From a bacterium (lineage in GTDB: Bacteria; Cyanobacteriota; Vampirovibrionia; Gastranaerophilales; Gastranaerophilaceae): DNA of 32,384 bases. Below are positions 25,733-32,301 of the stretch, in pieces. The notes under the pieces were generated by a model. It did not search any database and had not been told where the DNA came from. It worked only from the letters and a program-made list of their open reading frames with translations. Made by a program: the position numbers and the translations under genes. The stretch spans positions 1-32,384 of the forward strand of contig SFZC01000006.1 of the NCBI GenBank assembly GCA_004558955.1, read 5' to 3'. Numbering within the stretch: the first letter of the stretch is position 1; every line of letters begins with the position of its first letter.

Positions 25733-25769
25733 AAAGACTTAGAACAAATGTTCTAAGTCTTTATTATTT
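25733..25769 (+). terminator. Terminator of SLH gene
   Basis: 13-bp perfect stem AAAGACTTAGAAC/GTTCTAAGTCTTT (25733-25745 with 25750-25762), loop AAAT, then ATTATTT. Confidence 0.85.
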
Positions 25770-25810
25770 GGAAAATTTATCATTTCAGGCTAGACAAAAA
25801 AGGGCATTCA

Positions 25811-25826
25811 AACCGACCGTTCGGTT
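25811..25826. promoter_or_regulatory. Palindromic operator candidate
   Basis: AACCGA-CCGT-TCGGTT, a 6-bp inverted repeat about 80 bp before the Cys-rich protein gene. The half-site resembles those of TetR-type repressors. No such regulator is encoded in the window, so the assignment is inferred. Confidence 0.35.
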
Positions 25827-25905
25827 ATAGAAAAGAGATTTAAAAATTATAAAATAATAATGTAGTCGATAGATTTAATCCAAATAAAAATTAAGGAGAT
25901 AGTTA

Positions 25906-26190
25906 ATGAAACAATTATTTGCAACACTTGGAGTATTGGCAATTCTTGCAATTCCGACACAAGGCTTTGCCTGGACATACGAAGGCCCTAACAGTCTAAA
26001 CCCGTTCACAGGTTTCAGACAATGTAACAAATGCGAAAAAGTCGTAAAATGCAAATGTAAATGCAAGAAACCCAAACTTACAAAATGTGAAAAACTACAC
26101 GGAGTAAAAATACAAAAAGGTACAGTTTGCGGTTGTGCAGCACCTATCCAATACGAAAACCCATGCCCAACCTGCCGCAAAGCATTTTAA
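25906..26190 (+). CDS. Small secreted cysteine-rich protein
   Basis: 94 residues. Signal peptide MKQLFATLGVLAILAIPTQGFA with cleavage near residue 22, leaving a mature chain of about 72 residues with ten cysteines and many lysines: CNKCEKVVKCKCKCKKPKLTKC, then CGC and CPTC. The CxxC and CxC pairs could bind metal or form disulphides; exported location favours disulphides or metal capture in the periplasm or outside. AAGGAG lies 8 nt before the ATG. It stands as a single gene with its own terminator. I do not recognise the family. Confidence 0.75.
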   Translation: MKQLFATLGVLAILAIPTQGFAWTYEGPNSLNPFTGFRQCNKCEKVVKCKCKCKKPKLTKCEKLHGVKIQKGTVCGCAAPIQYENPCPTCRKAF

Positions 26191-26210
26191 TTCACATTTT
26201 TACTTCCTAA

Positions 26211-26245
26211 AAAAATGTCGGTCATAAGACCGACATTTTTGTTTT
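26211..26245. terminator. Bidirectional terminator
   Basis: Perfect 13-bp stem AAAAATGTCGGTC/GACCGACATTTTT (26211-26223 with 26228-26240), loop ATAA, with T-rich flanks on both strands. It ends the Cys-rich gene and, on the minus strand, the kinase gene. Confidence 0.85.
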
Positions 26246-27080
26246 AAAATTCAATACTTTTAAGAGTTTTAAAGATTTTATCCGTAATCTCTTGGATATA
26301 TTCTTGGCTAACCATTCCGTTAATAACGGCATCTGAAATTTGGTAAGTCGGACGAATATATTTTTGAGCGGTATTATTAACATCTGCAAACTGCATATCC
26401 GCCGCAACACCTGTTTTGCCACGACCGGCAGCACGTTTATACCATCTCTCCTTAATGACTTCTAGCGGAGTGAAAACAAAAACCTTCACGTCCATAATGT
26501 CACGGATACCTTCATTCAAAACATAAAGACCTTCGGTCAAAATTACTCTTGCAGGCGTTTTTTCATCACCGTCAGGAGTTGATTCACAAGTTACAAAATT
26601 GTAGCGAGGAGAACGAATTGTCAAACCTTCCTTCAAGGCTACCAAATGACTTTTCATCAAATCCAAATCAATAACATCAGGTGTATCAAAACTGAAACCT
26701 GTTTTGAACAATTCCTCATAACTTCCTGCTTCTTTCAATTCTTTGGAAGTGTCTTTGTAATAATCATCACATCTGATAACGGTGTAAATTCCTTCAGTTT
26801 TATCTTTCACACACGCTTTTATTGTATTATCAACAAAAACAGTCTTTCCTGATGCACTTTCGCCCGTAATCCCGATTAGAAAAGTTTTTTTCTTTTCTTG
26901 AACAACTTTTCTGGCAATATTCATAATCAAATTGTCAGAAATCTTCAAGAATAACGGCTGTTCCTGCTTACTGTCTTCTTCCAAGATTTTTTTCAAACTA
27001 TCTACAATATTTGAGATAATCTCCATATCTCTGCGATTTGAATAATAATTGTAACTGGTTAAATCGTAATCTTTCAACAT
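26244..27080 (-). CDS. Uridine kinase / phosphoribulokinase-family P-loop kinase
   Basis: 278 residues. After an N-terminal helical extension of about 55 residues comes the kinase core: Walker A GITGESASGKT (about 73-83), RCDDYYKD with the catalytic aspartates typical of uridine kinase, FDTPDVIDLDLM, RSPRYNF, then VILTEGLYVL (Walker B-like) and the lid arginines ERWYKRAAGRGKTG. Uridine kinase phosphorylates uridine or cytidine in pyrimidine salvage. The GESASGKT loop and the N-terminal extension differ from classic Udk, so another phosphoacceptor is possible. AAGGAAG precedes the ATG. It is a single-gene unit that shares its terminator with the convergent Cys-rich gene. Confidence 0.8.
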   Translation of the reverse strand: MLKDYDLTSYNYYSNRRDMEIISNIVDSLKKILEEDSKQEQPLFLKISDNLIMNIARKVVQEKKKTFLIGITGESASGKTVFVDNTIKACVKDKTEGIYTVIRCDDYYKDTSKELKEAGSYEELFKTGFSFDTPDVIDLDLMKSHLVALKEGLTIRSPRYNFVTCESTPDGDEKTPARVILTEGLYVLNEGIRDIMDVKVFVFTPLEVIKERWYKRAAGRGKTGVAADMQFADVNNTAQKYIRPTYQISDAVINGMVSQEYIQEITDKIFKTLKSIEF

Positions 27081-27238
27081 TTAAACTTCCTTATTTTCAA
27101 AATATGCTACCATTTTACTGTAAAATTAATTAAACCTCTACTAAAAATGAAATTTTGTAACAAAATGTTTATCATTATTAAAGTTTTTATGCAAAGTGAC
27201 CGATAAGAATATTGTTAAGATATGAAGGAGTACAATTT

Positions 27239-27412
27239 ATGTATCAAGATGAGATTTTTGAAAACGCACTAAAAGAAGCAAGAGAAGAAAATTACAAAGC
27301 ATTAAAAGAAGAAGTTAGCACTGTAGAAAAATTGATTGAAAAAATGCTTTCCCAATTTTTGGAATGCAGCACATCAATTTCAGAACGTGACTATCACGTT
27401 TGTGGGGTGTAA
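27239..27412 (+). CDS. Small helical hypothetical protein (57 residues)
   Basis: 57 residues from the ATG at 27239, chosen because AAGGAG lies 8 nt upstream; the longer frame from a TTG at 27212 would run through that box. The sequence is acidic and heptad-like (FENALKEAREENYKALKEEV, then VEKLIEKMLSQFLE), probably a short coiled coil, with a tail ending ERDYHVCGV. A bidirectional terminator follows 14 nt after the stop. Function unknown; not recognised. Confidence 0.6.
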   Translation: MYQDEIFENALKEAREENYKALKEEVSTVEKLIEKMLSQFLECSTSISERDYHVCGV

Positions 27413-27426
27413 AACTTACAAAAATT

Positions 27427-27455
27427 AAAGGAGTCGAAAATTTCGACTCCTTTTT
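27427..27455. terminator. Bidirectional terminator
   Basis: Stem AAAGGAGTCGA/TCGACTCCTTT (27427-27437 with 27443-27453), loop AAATT, then TT on the plus strand and TTAATTTTT on the minus strand. It serves the 57-residue ORF and the convergent 439-residue gene. Confidence 0.85.
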
Positions 27456-27481
27456 GGATTTTAAAAAGTATTTATTTTATG

Positions 27482-28801
27482 TTATGCAGTATATCCTAAA
27501 AATTTGTTATTTTTGTTAGGATTTATTGAATAATCGTTTTGTTTTGCGTACCCGACTGACGGAACATCTCCGAACAAACTTTTGTAATACATATCATTTG
27601 AGTACGGATTTGAAACAAATGTACTGTCATAAGGTAACTGGAACGGCTCAAATGCCGGAGTGGTTGTTATCGGTTGTTGCACTACAGGCTGTTGAGTTAC
27701 TCCTGTTGTATCAGTTGCAGTGGCACCACCAACTGTTGCGGTCGGATTTTGAGATTTGATATTTACAACCATTTTGATAGCTTCTTCAATCGGAAGTCCT
27801 GCTTGTTGCAAGGTCGCAATATCTTCGTCGGTCAAGCCCAATTCTCTCAAAATTGATATACCTTCTTGAGAGTAACCGCCTTGAGCAACATCTTGTCCGT
27901 CAACGGCTACAGGCTGTTGTACAGTTCCTGCTACAGGTTGTTCAGTGCCTTCACCTTGAGCAGGTTGAGTAACTGTTCCGTCTTGTTGACCTTGTTCAAC
28001 TTCTTGTTGTCCTGCAGTTGGTTGTTCCCCTGAGATTTCCTGTTGAGTTTGAACTAATTTTTGTTCTGCTTCTGCAGCTTCAACCTCAGCCTTTGCCAAG
28101 TCATAAATTTGGTCAAATGTGTATCCTTGAGCCTTCATAGCATTAATAGCTTCTTCAGTTACACCATTTGCTTCAAGAAATTCTTTTTTCTCAGAATAAG
28201 TGTCACCGGTTAACTTGCTGACAGCCCATTCACCACCGATGAAGCCCAACATTCCGCCAAATACGGAACCGATAGCACCACCTGCTAAACGTAAAGTTGC
28301 TTTACCGGCTTCTTTCAAGCCAGCCCCGATGCCTTCCTCTTTAGTTGCTGAAACGACATTCGGCAATTCCAAACCTATCATCAATAAAGAGTTAATCAAT
28401 GGCATTTTTGAAACAAACCCTTTGCCAAGACCTTTCAAACCGCCCATAAATCCGCTTTTGCCTGCTGCTTTTGCGGCTGAAACGCCAGCTTTTCTTGCGG
28501 CATTCATATCTTTTGGAAGATTTACAATATTTTTTCCCAAACGTTTAAAGAATCCGCCATTTTTTGCAGCGGCTTCGGATTCTTTAACAACAGCCTTTGT
28601 GCCTGCTTTAATTTTTGAAAAAATAGAACCTTTGGTGGATTTCATCGCAGCACGAGCTGTTTCACTTCCTGTTCCAAAGATAAAATCAGGAGCGGCTTTT
28701 GCGACCCGTCCTGCATTTTTAACACCTTTTGCAAGTGTTTTCCCGCCAACTTTTTGGGCGGCCTTAACGGCTAATTTGCCAATTGCTGATACAATTCCCA
28801 T
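27482..28801 (-). CDS. Cationic glycine-zipper protein, paralogue 1
   Basis: 439 residues, function not recognised. N-terminal half: Lys/Ala/Gly-rich amphipathic segments (IGKLAVKAAQKVGGKTLAKG; SAAKAAGKSGFMGGLKGLGKG). Centre (about 145-205): MPLINSLLMIGLELPNVVSATKEEGIG, then the glycine zipper LAGGAIGSVFGGMLGFIGGEWAVSKL. After it, a UBA-like helical piece (GVTEEAINAMKAQGYTFDQI), a Gln/Thr/Val-rich low-complexity stretch (about 245-305), a second such piece (ISILRELGLTDEDIATLQQAG) and a proline/tyrosine-rich tail. No signal peptide. It aligns along its length with the gene at 29296-30195. Glycine zippers often insert in membranes; a pore-forming, phage-like or secreted role is open. Start chosen at the ATG at 28801 behind AAAGGGG. 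Confidence 0.7.
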   Translation of the reverse strand: MGIVSAIGKLAVKAAQKVGGKTLAKGVKNAGRVAKAAPDFIFGTGSETARAAMKSTKGSIFSKIKAGTKAVVKESEAAAKNGGFFKRLGKNIVNLPKDMNAARKAGVSAAKAAGKSGFMGGLKGLGKGFVSKMPLINSLLMIGLELPNVVSATKEEGIGAGLKEAGKATLRLAGGAIGSVFGGMLGFIGGEWAVSKLTGDTYSEKKEFLEANGVTEEAINAMKAQGYTFDQIYDLAKAEVEAAEAEQKLVQTQQEISGEQPTAGQQEVEQGQQDGTVTQPAQGEGTEQPVAGTVQQPVAVDGQDVAQGGYSQEGISILRELGLTDEDIATLQQAGLPIEEAIKMVVNIKSQNPTATVGGATATDTTGVTQQPVVQQPITTTPAFEPFQLPYDSTFVSNPYSNDMYYKSLFGDVPSVGYAKQNDYSINPNKNNKFLGYTA

Positions 28802-29239
28802 CTTTCTTTTTTCCCCTTTCTTTAATATTCAGATGTTTATAATATCCCCTATGTATTTATAAACAAATTTTTGCCACAGGAATTGCCTTATTGTTAAGAT
28901 TTATTAATACAACAGTGTTTTAGGGTGTTAACTTATTAATTTATTCTGATTTTAAAGCGATTCTAAATCACCGAGTAGGAACAGAAAATTACGTTTCGAG
29001 TTCATCTCAACTCATTTTCTAGTCAGTTCAGAATGACTATTTAGAAAGCCAAACAAGGCATTGCGTCATTCTGAAAAGATTAAAAATCAAGCAATTTTTA
29101 ATTGGGTAGATTTTATCTTATTCAGAATCTGTTTTAAATTTGTTCAATTCCCCATAAAACAAACTCTGAATCAAGTTCAGAGTGACTGAGCGATGAGCCT
29201 ACCAAAGCTCTCGTCCTTCAAAACTTAAAATCCACCATA
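28802..29239. repeat. Intergenic mosaic repeat, copy 2
   Basis: Spacer without a supported gene. From about 28980 it is dense in inverted repeats: AGAAAAT...ATTTTCT (28983-29020), TTCAGAATGAC at 29027-29037, a long hairpin from GTCATTCTGAA (29065-29075) to TTCAGAAT (29121-29128) with inner AAGAT/ATCTT arms, and ACTCTGAA/TTCAGAGT (29163-29183). The last part (about 29197-29230) shares AGCCTACCAA...CTCGTC with the first copy near 19700. The 5' part (28802-28970) shows only promoter-like AT-rich DNA for the 439-residue gene. Confidence 0.6.
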
Positions 29240-29270
29240 AAAAAAACGGACTATTATCAAATAGTCCGTG
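29240..29270 (-). terminator. Terminator of the 299-residue gene
   Basis: 10-bp perfect stem ACGGACTATT/AATAGTCCGT (29247-29256 with 29261-29270), loop ATCA, followed on the minus strand by a T run (complement of 29240-29246). Confidence 0.85.
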
Positions 29271-29295
29271 AAAGGTTTATATTTTACTGTTTAGG

Positions 29296-30195
29296 TTATC
29301 CGATTGTATTGAATTTCATTCCTTGCATCATTATATCGTTTGCATATTGGCTGTTGTATAAGTTACCGCCCAACATATCATCAGGTGAAGTAGGATAAGG
29401 TACGAACGGATTTGCTCCGAATGGTACTGTTTGCGGTTGTTGTACAGGATTTGTCATTCCTTGTTGTTGTGCAATTACCGCTTGCGGGTCAATACCCATT
29501 TGTTGCAAAGTTTCAAGTGCTTCTTGTTGTTTTTGAGCAATTTCGTCTTGTTTTTCGGTATATGATTTACCTACAACCTTTGAAGTAAGCCAATCACCTA
29601 CCATCCAACCAACGATACTGCCAACACCAGGGAATACCATTGAACCGATAGCCGCACCTATTGAACCGCCAACCAATCTGCTACCTGATTTTGCGACTTC
29701 TGCAATACCTTGTCCGATACCTTGTTCTTTTGTCGCCTTAATTACGTTCGGTAATTCAGATGCAATCAAAATTAAGTTACCAATCAAAGGCATTTTCTTG
29801 CCAATTCCGCTAAAGAACCCTTTTGTTCCGCCCCAAATCGAACTTTTACCTGCTGCTTTTGCTACTGCTGCACCATCTTTAACCGAAGCCTTAATTACGG
29901 ATGGAGTAGATTTCAAAGAAGACCACATTCTTGACCAAATTGAGCCGTTTGCTCTTGTATTTTTTGCAACGTCAAGTGCTAACTTACCGCCACCTTCTTT
30001 AATACTTTGCCACAAAGATTTTTTAATTGAGCCACCGTTTTTCATTGCAGCCTTAAAACTGTCTGCGGTTCCACGAACAAAAGTGTCAGCACCTTTATCA
30101 AAAATAATATCAGGAACTGTTTTCAAAGCACGTTTTACTGTTTTAATACTTGGCATTGCTTTATATGCCGAAGAAATAATTGACGAGATACCCAT
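29296..30195 (-). CDS. Cationic glycine-zipper protein, paralogue 2
   Basis: 299 residues, paralogous to the gene at 27482-28801. Shared blocks: TVPDIIFDKG near the start, AAAVAKAAGKSS-type repeat, then MPLIGNLILIASELPNVIKATKEQGIG and the zipper LVGGSIGAAIGSMVFPGVGSIVGWMVGDWL (about 165-215, with more glycine than in copy 1), then KSYTEKQDEI. It lacks the long low-complexity part but keeps a Gln-rich helix and a tail with NPFVPYPTSPDD. No signal peptide; the zipper may span a membrane. The ATG is preceded by AGGTAGG. It is a separate transcription unit, with its own terminator and repeat-bearing spacers on each side. Confidence 0.7.
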   Translation of the reverse strand: MGISSIISSAYKAMPSIKTVKRALKTVPDIIFDKGADTFVRGTADSFKAAMKNGGSIKKSLWQSIKEGGGKLALDVAKNTRANGSIWSRMWSSLKSTPSVIKASVKDGAAVAKAAGKSSIWGGTKGFFSGIGKKMPLIGNLILIASELPNVIKATKEQGIGQGIAEVAKSGSRLVGGSIGAAIGSMVFPGVGSIVGWMVGDWLTSKVVGKSYTEKQDEIAQKQQEALETLQQMGIDPQAVIAQQQGMTNPVQQPQTVPFGANPFVPYPTSPDDMLGGNLYNSQYANDIMMQGMKFNTIG

Positions 30196-30500
30196 ACCTA
30201 TACCTACCTTTTTGCCTATAAAAATTTAACCTACACATCTTTATAAACAAATATTTTTTGAAGAATTTGCGTGAAACGGTAAAATATTTACAAAATTTAA
30301 CAAAAAGTTTGTTATGACAAAGACTATTCAGAAGCTGTTTCAAAAATTTTTCAACCTCGTAACAGATTCCGGATCGGAGTCCGGAATGACTATTGGGTGT
30401 GCGCTCCAATATTTGGCATTATTATTCAAAATTTGCTATTCAATGTAACAAAAACTTAACATTTAAAACAAAATATTAAAGTTATCACAAAATTGTACCG
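30196..30500. repeat. Intergenic mosaic repeat, copy 3
   Basis: Spacer without a supported gene. GTAACAGATTCCGGAT (30359-30374) matches the element at 19644-19659. It includes a perfect hairpin ATTCCGGA/TCCGGAAT (30366-30373 with 30380-30387), followed by GAATGACTATT as in the 28802-29239 spacer. The rest is AT-rich and probably carries the promoter of the 299-residue gene and, near 30504, that of candidate small RNA B. Confidence 0.55.
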
Positions 30501-30515
30501 ATATATAAAATGTAA

Positions 30516-30608
30516 GTTAAATAAGATAAATCAAAACAGATTATAATTTTCCTCCTTTTTCCCCTACTACTAACTACCTACAATGGAACCCGCAAGGTTC
30601 CTTTTTTA
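30516..30608 (+). ncRNA. Candidate small RNA B (ACTACCTAC family)
   Basis: A G-free tract (about 30545-30583) with CCTCC, CCCC and ACTACCTAC (30573-30581) runs into a terminator hairpin at 30585-30608. Possible -10 boxes are TATAAA at 30504-30509 and TATAAT at 30542-30547, giving an RNA of about 92 or 55 nt. It shares with the 19862-20003 locus the 9-mer, an upstream TATAAAATGTAAG-like box and ATGTAACAAAA further upstream (30443-30453 and 19807-19817). The CCTCC run is complementary to Shine-Dalgarno sequences. Its 5' end and expression are inferred. Confidence 0.45.
30585..30608 (+). terminator. Terminator of candidate small RNA B
   Basis: Stem GGAACC/GGTTCC (30585-30590 with 30596-30601), loop CGCAA, then TTTTTT. 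Confidence 0.75.
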
Positions 30609-30615
30609 TTAACAA

Positions 30616-30650
30616 AAAACCGCACGATTAACTCGTACGGTTTTATTTTT
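30616..30650 (-). terminator. Terminator of downstream TM2 gene
   Basis: Stem AAAACCGCACGA/TCGTACGGTTTT (30616-30627 with 30633-30644), one mismatch, loop TTAAC, T-rich on both strands. On the minus strand it closes the TM2 pair; on the plus strand it may back up the preceding terminator. Confidence 0.8.
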
Positions 30651-30670
30651 CCTTCGGGATTGACTAAAAC

Positions 30671-31039
30671 TTAGAAAGCACCTGTTCCAGCACCTGCGAA
30701 CGCTGATGAAAGCAATGCTAAAATCATAACACCATAAAACATAAATGCTAAAATTCCAAGAATTACTGCCGCTACATAAACCCAGCCAAGCCAGTTAATG
30801 TATTCAAACAAGTCGCCACCATCAGCAGCCTTATATTTGTTGAAAGCCAAAGTGAAACCATCCACCAATGCCCAAATTGCACTGATAGGTGCAGTCAAAC
30901 CTACAAGAGTTAGCACTACCATTACCCAAGCAGAATTTGTCTTACCTGTGTAAAATCTGTGTGCTCCAAATGCTCCTAAAAACCAGCACAATACCATTGC
31001 TGCAACCCAGTTTTTTCCTTTTAATTGTTCTAATTCCAT
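30671..31039 (-). CDS. TM2-domain membrane protein, copy 2
   Basis: 122 residues. TM2 domain at about 10-65: WFLGAFGAHRFYTGKTNSAW, then VLTLVGLTAPISAIWALVDGF, with the conserved HRFYTG turn between the two helices and the WALVD motif. A third hydrophobic segment near 88-115 ends in an Ala/Gly-rich tail. TM2 proteins are small inner-membrane proteins without an agreed function. It is 32 nt downstream of the first TM2 gene on the same strand, with an AAGGAG box, so the two form a pair. Confidence 0.85.
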   Translation of the reverse strand: MELEQLKGKNWVAAMVLCWFLGAFGAHRFYTGKTNSAWVMVVLTLVGLTAPISAIWALVDGFTLAFNKYKAADGGDLFEYINWLGWVYVAAVILGILAFMFYGVMILALLSSAFAGAGTGAF

Positions 31040-31071
31040 GTCTTATTCTCCTTTCTTTAAGTAAGATATTA

Positions 31072-31452
31072 TTAATGTGGTAAAAATACCGACCATAAAC
31101 TAGAAATTGTACCGACAACCGCTAACAAGGCACTAACGCCAAGTAAAATTAAGACTATCATTCCACAACCCGGATTTTCGCCTACTAATGCGTTTCCCTT
31201 GGCATCTTGAAATTTATTTATTGCGATTGAAATCAAATCTACCAAAGCCCAAATTACACTTATCAGACTACCTATACCCGTTAGTGTCAATACCAACTGA
31301 ACAACGCCAATCCATACATACCCTGTATAAAAACGGTGAATACCCAAAGGGCCTAAGAAAAGCGCCAAAAGAATAGTCGTCATCCATGATTTGTCACCTT
31401 TATTGTCATTCAAACCGGATTGTTCGGAACCAAAGTATTGTTCATTAGACAT
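31072..31452 (-). CDS. TM2-domain membrane protein, copy 1
   Basis: 126 residues. A polar N-terminal stretch (about 1-22) is followed by TM2: LFLGPLGIHRFYTGYVWIGV, VLTLTGIGSLISVIWALVD, then SIAINKFQDAKG and a third helix (MIVLILLGVSALLAVVGTI). The same motifs appear in the next gene, so this is a tandem duplicate. AAAGGAG lies about 12 nt upstream. A hairpin with a T-rich tail separates it from dut, leaving about 28 nt for a leader, so its promoter must lie in or before the hairpin, or it relies on read-through. Confidence 0.85.
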   Translation of the reverse strand: MSNEQYFGSEQSGLNDNKGDKSWMTTILLALFLGPLGIHRFYTGYVWIGVVQLVLTLTGIGSLISVIWALVDLISIAINKFQDAKGNALVGENPGCGMIVLILLGVSALLAVVGTISSLWSVFLPH

Positions 31453-31474
31453 AAATTATTTTCTCCTTTCAATA

Positions 31475-31515
31475 ATAAAAATAACCCATAGTTATTTTAG
31501 TTCTAACTATGGGTT
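31475..31515 (-). terminator. Terminator/attenuator between dut and TM2 pair
   Basis: Perfect 12-bp stem AACCCATAGTTA/TAACTATGGGTT (31483-31494 with 31504-31515), 9-nt loop, followed on the minus strand by TATTTTTATTATT. It ends dut but lies close to the start of the TM2 gene. Confidence 0.8.
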
Positions 31516-31542
31516 TTGAAATCATCTATATAATGTAATAAA

Positions 31543-31980
31543 TTATTTACCTGTTGAGCCAAAACCACCTTCGCCACGCTGAGTTTCGGTCAATTCAGTA
31601 ACAACTTCGATTTTTGCCTGTTCAACACGGGCAATTACCATTTGTGCAATTCTTTCTTGCGGTTGAATTGTGTAAGCCTCGTTTGAAACATTTACGATAG
31701 GAACGCAAACTTCCCCACGATAATCTTCATCAATCGTACCAACACAGTTAATCAAAGTAATTCCGTGTTTGATTGACATGCCTGAACGAGGTCTGATTTG
31801 AGCCTCAAACCCGTGTTCCAGTTCGATTTTCAAACCTGTAGGGATTAATTTTCTCTCTAACGGTTTTAATTCGATAGGTTCTTCAATCGCAGCACACAAG
31901 TCCATGCCTGCAGCACCTTCTGTTTTATACTCAGGCAAAATCCTGTTATGCGGTAATTTTTCAATTTTCAATACTGTCAT
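31543..31980 (-). CDS. dut: dUTP diphosphatase
   Basis: 145 residues, normal trimeric dUTPase length. It hydrolyses dUTP to dUMP and pyrophosphate, keeping uracil out of DNA and feeding dTMP synthesis. All five motifs are present: I GAAGMDLCA, II RPRSGMS, III NCVGTIDEDYRGEV, IV ERIAQMVI, V RGEGGFGSTG. AAAGGA precedes the ATG by about 7 nt. It follows the alaS end by 21 nt on the same strand, so it is probably co-transcribed with alaS. Confidence 0.96.
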   Translation of the reverse strand: MTVLKIEKLPHNRILPEYKTEGAAGMDLCAAIEEPIELKPLERKLIPTGLKIELEHGFEAQIRPRSGMSIKHGITLINCVGTIDEDYRGEVCVPIVNVSNEAYTIQPQERIAQMVIARVEQAKIEVVTELTETQRGEGGFGSTGK

Positions 31981-32001
31981 TAAACTTTCCTTTCTTAATT
32001 C

Positions 32002-32301
32002 TTAAACGGCTTTAATTTCTTCCTCAACTTTTGCCAAAATTTCATCTAATTTTGAAGCATCTTTCACGCCGCCTTGTGCAAAATTAGGTCTTCCGCCACC
32101 GTTAGCACCAGTAAATCTTGCGATTTCGCCAACGATTTTACCTGCGTTAATTCCTTTTTTAACAAAACTATCTGAAACTTTAACCGCAACAGTTGTATTT
32201 GCAGCCAAAACGATTACACTGTCCCCGAGTTTGTTAGACAAATATTCCAACCCGATTTTTACACCCAAAGGTTTCAAGTCTGCAACTTTTGAAATAAACA
32301 A
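32002..32301 (-). CDS. alaS: Alanyl-tRNA synthetase, C-terminal end (partial)
   Basis: About 99 residues of the C-terminal DHHA1 domain of AlaRS: LFISKVADLKPLGVKIGLEY, KLGDSVIVLAANTT, KIVGEIARFTGANGGGRPNFAQGG (the glycine-rich GGGRP..AQGG block is diagnostic) and DEILAKVEEE. Full AlaRS has about 870 residues, so only the end is here. The frame is open to an ATG at 32334, but the first 11 residues (MTSIFFLQFFE) are not AlaRS-like and come from an inverted stretch; the native reading begins at the TTG at 32301-32299. It lies 21 nt upstream of dut. Confidence 0.85.
   Translation of the reverse strand: MFISKVADLKPLGVKIGLEYLSNKLGDSVIVLAANTTVAVKVSDSFVKKGINAGKIVGEIARFTGANGGGRPNFAQGGVKDASKLDEILAKVEEEIKAV

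Noticed and set aside
28200..28862. Plus-strand open frame of 220 codons
   Set aside because: Antisense to the glycine-zipper gene; its Pro/Ala/Phe-rich content mirrors the Gly/Ala/Lys codons of the real gene.
28802..29295. CRISPR array
   Set aside because: The repeats are inverted and irregular in spacing and length, with no unique spacers of constant size and no cas genes.
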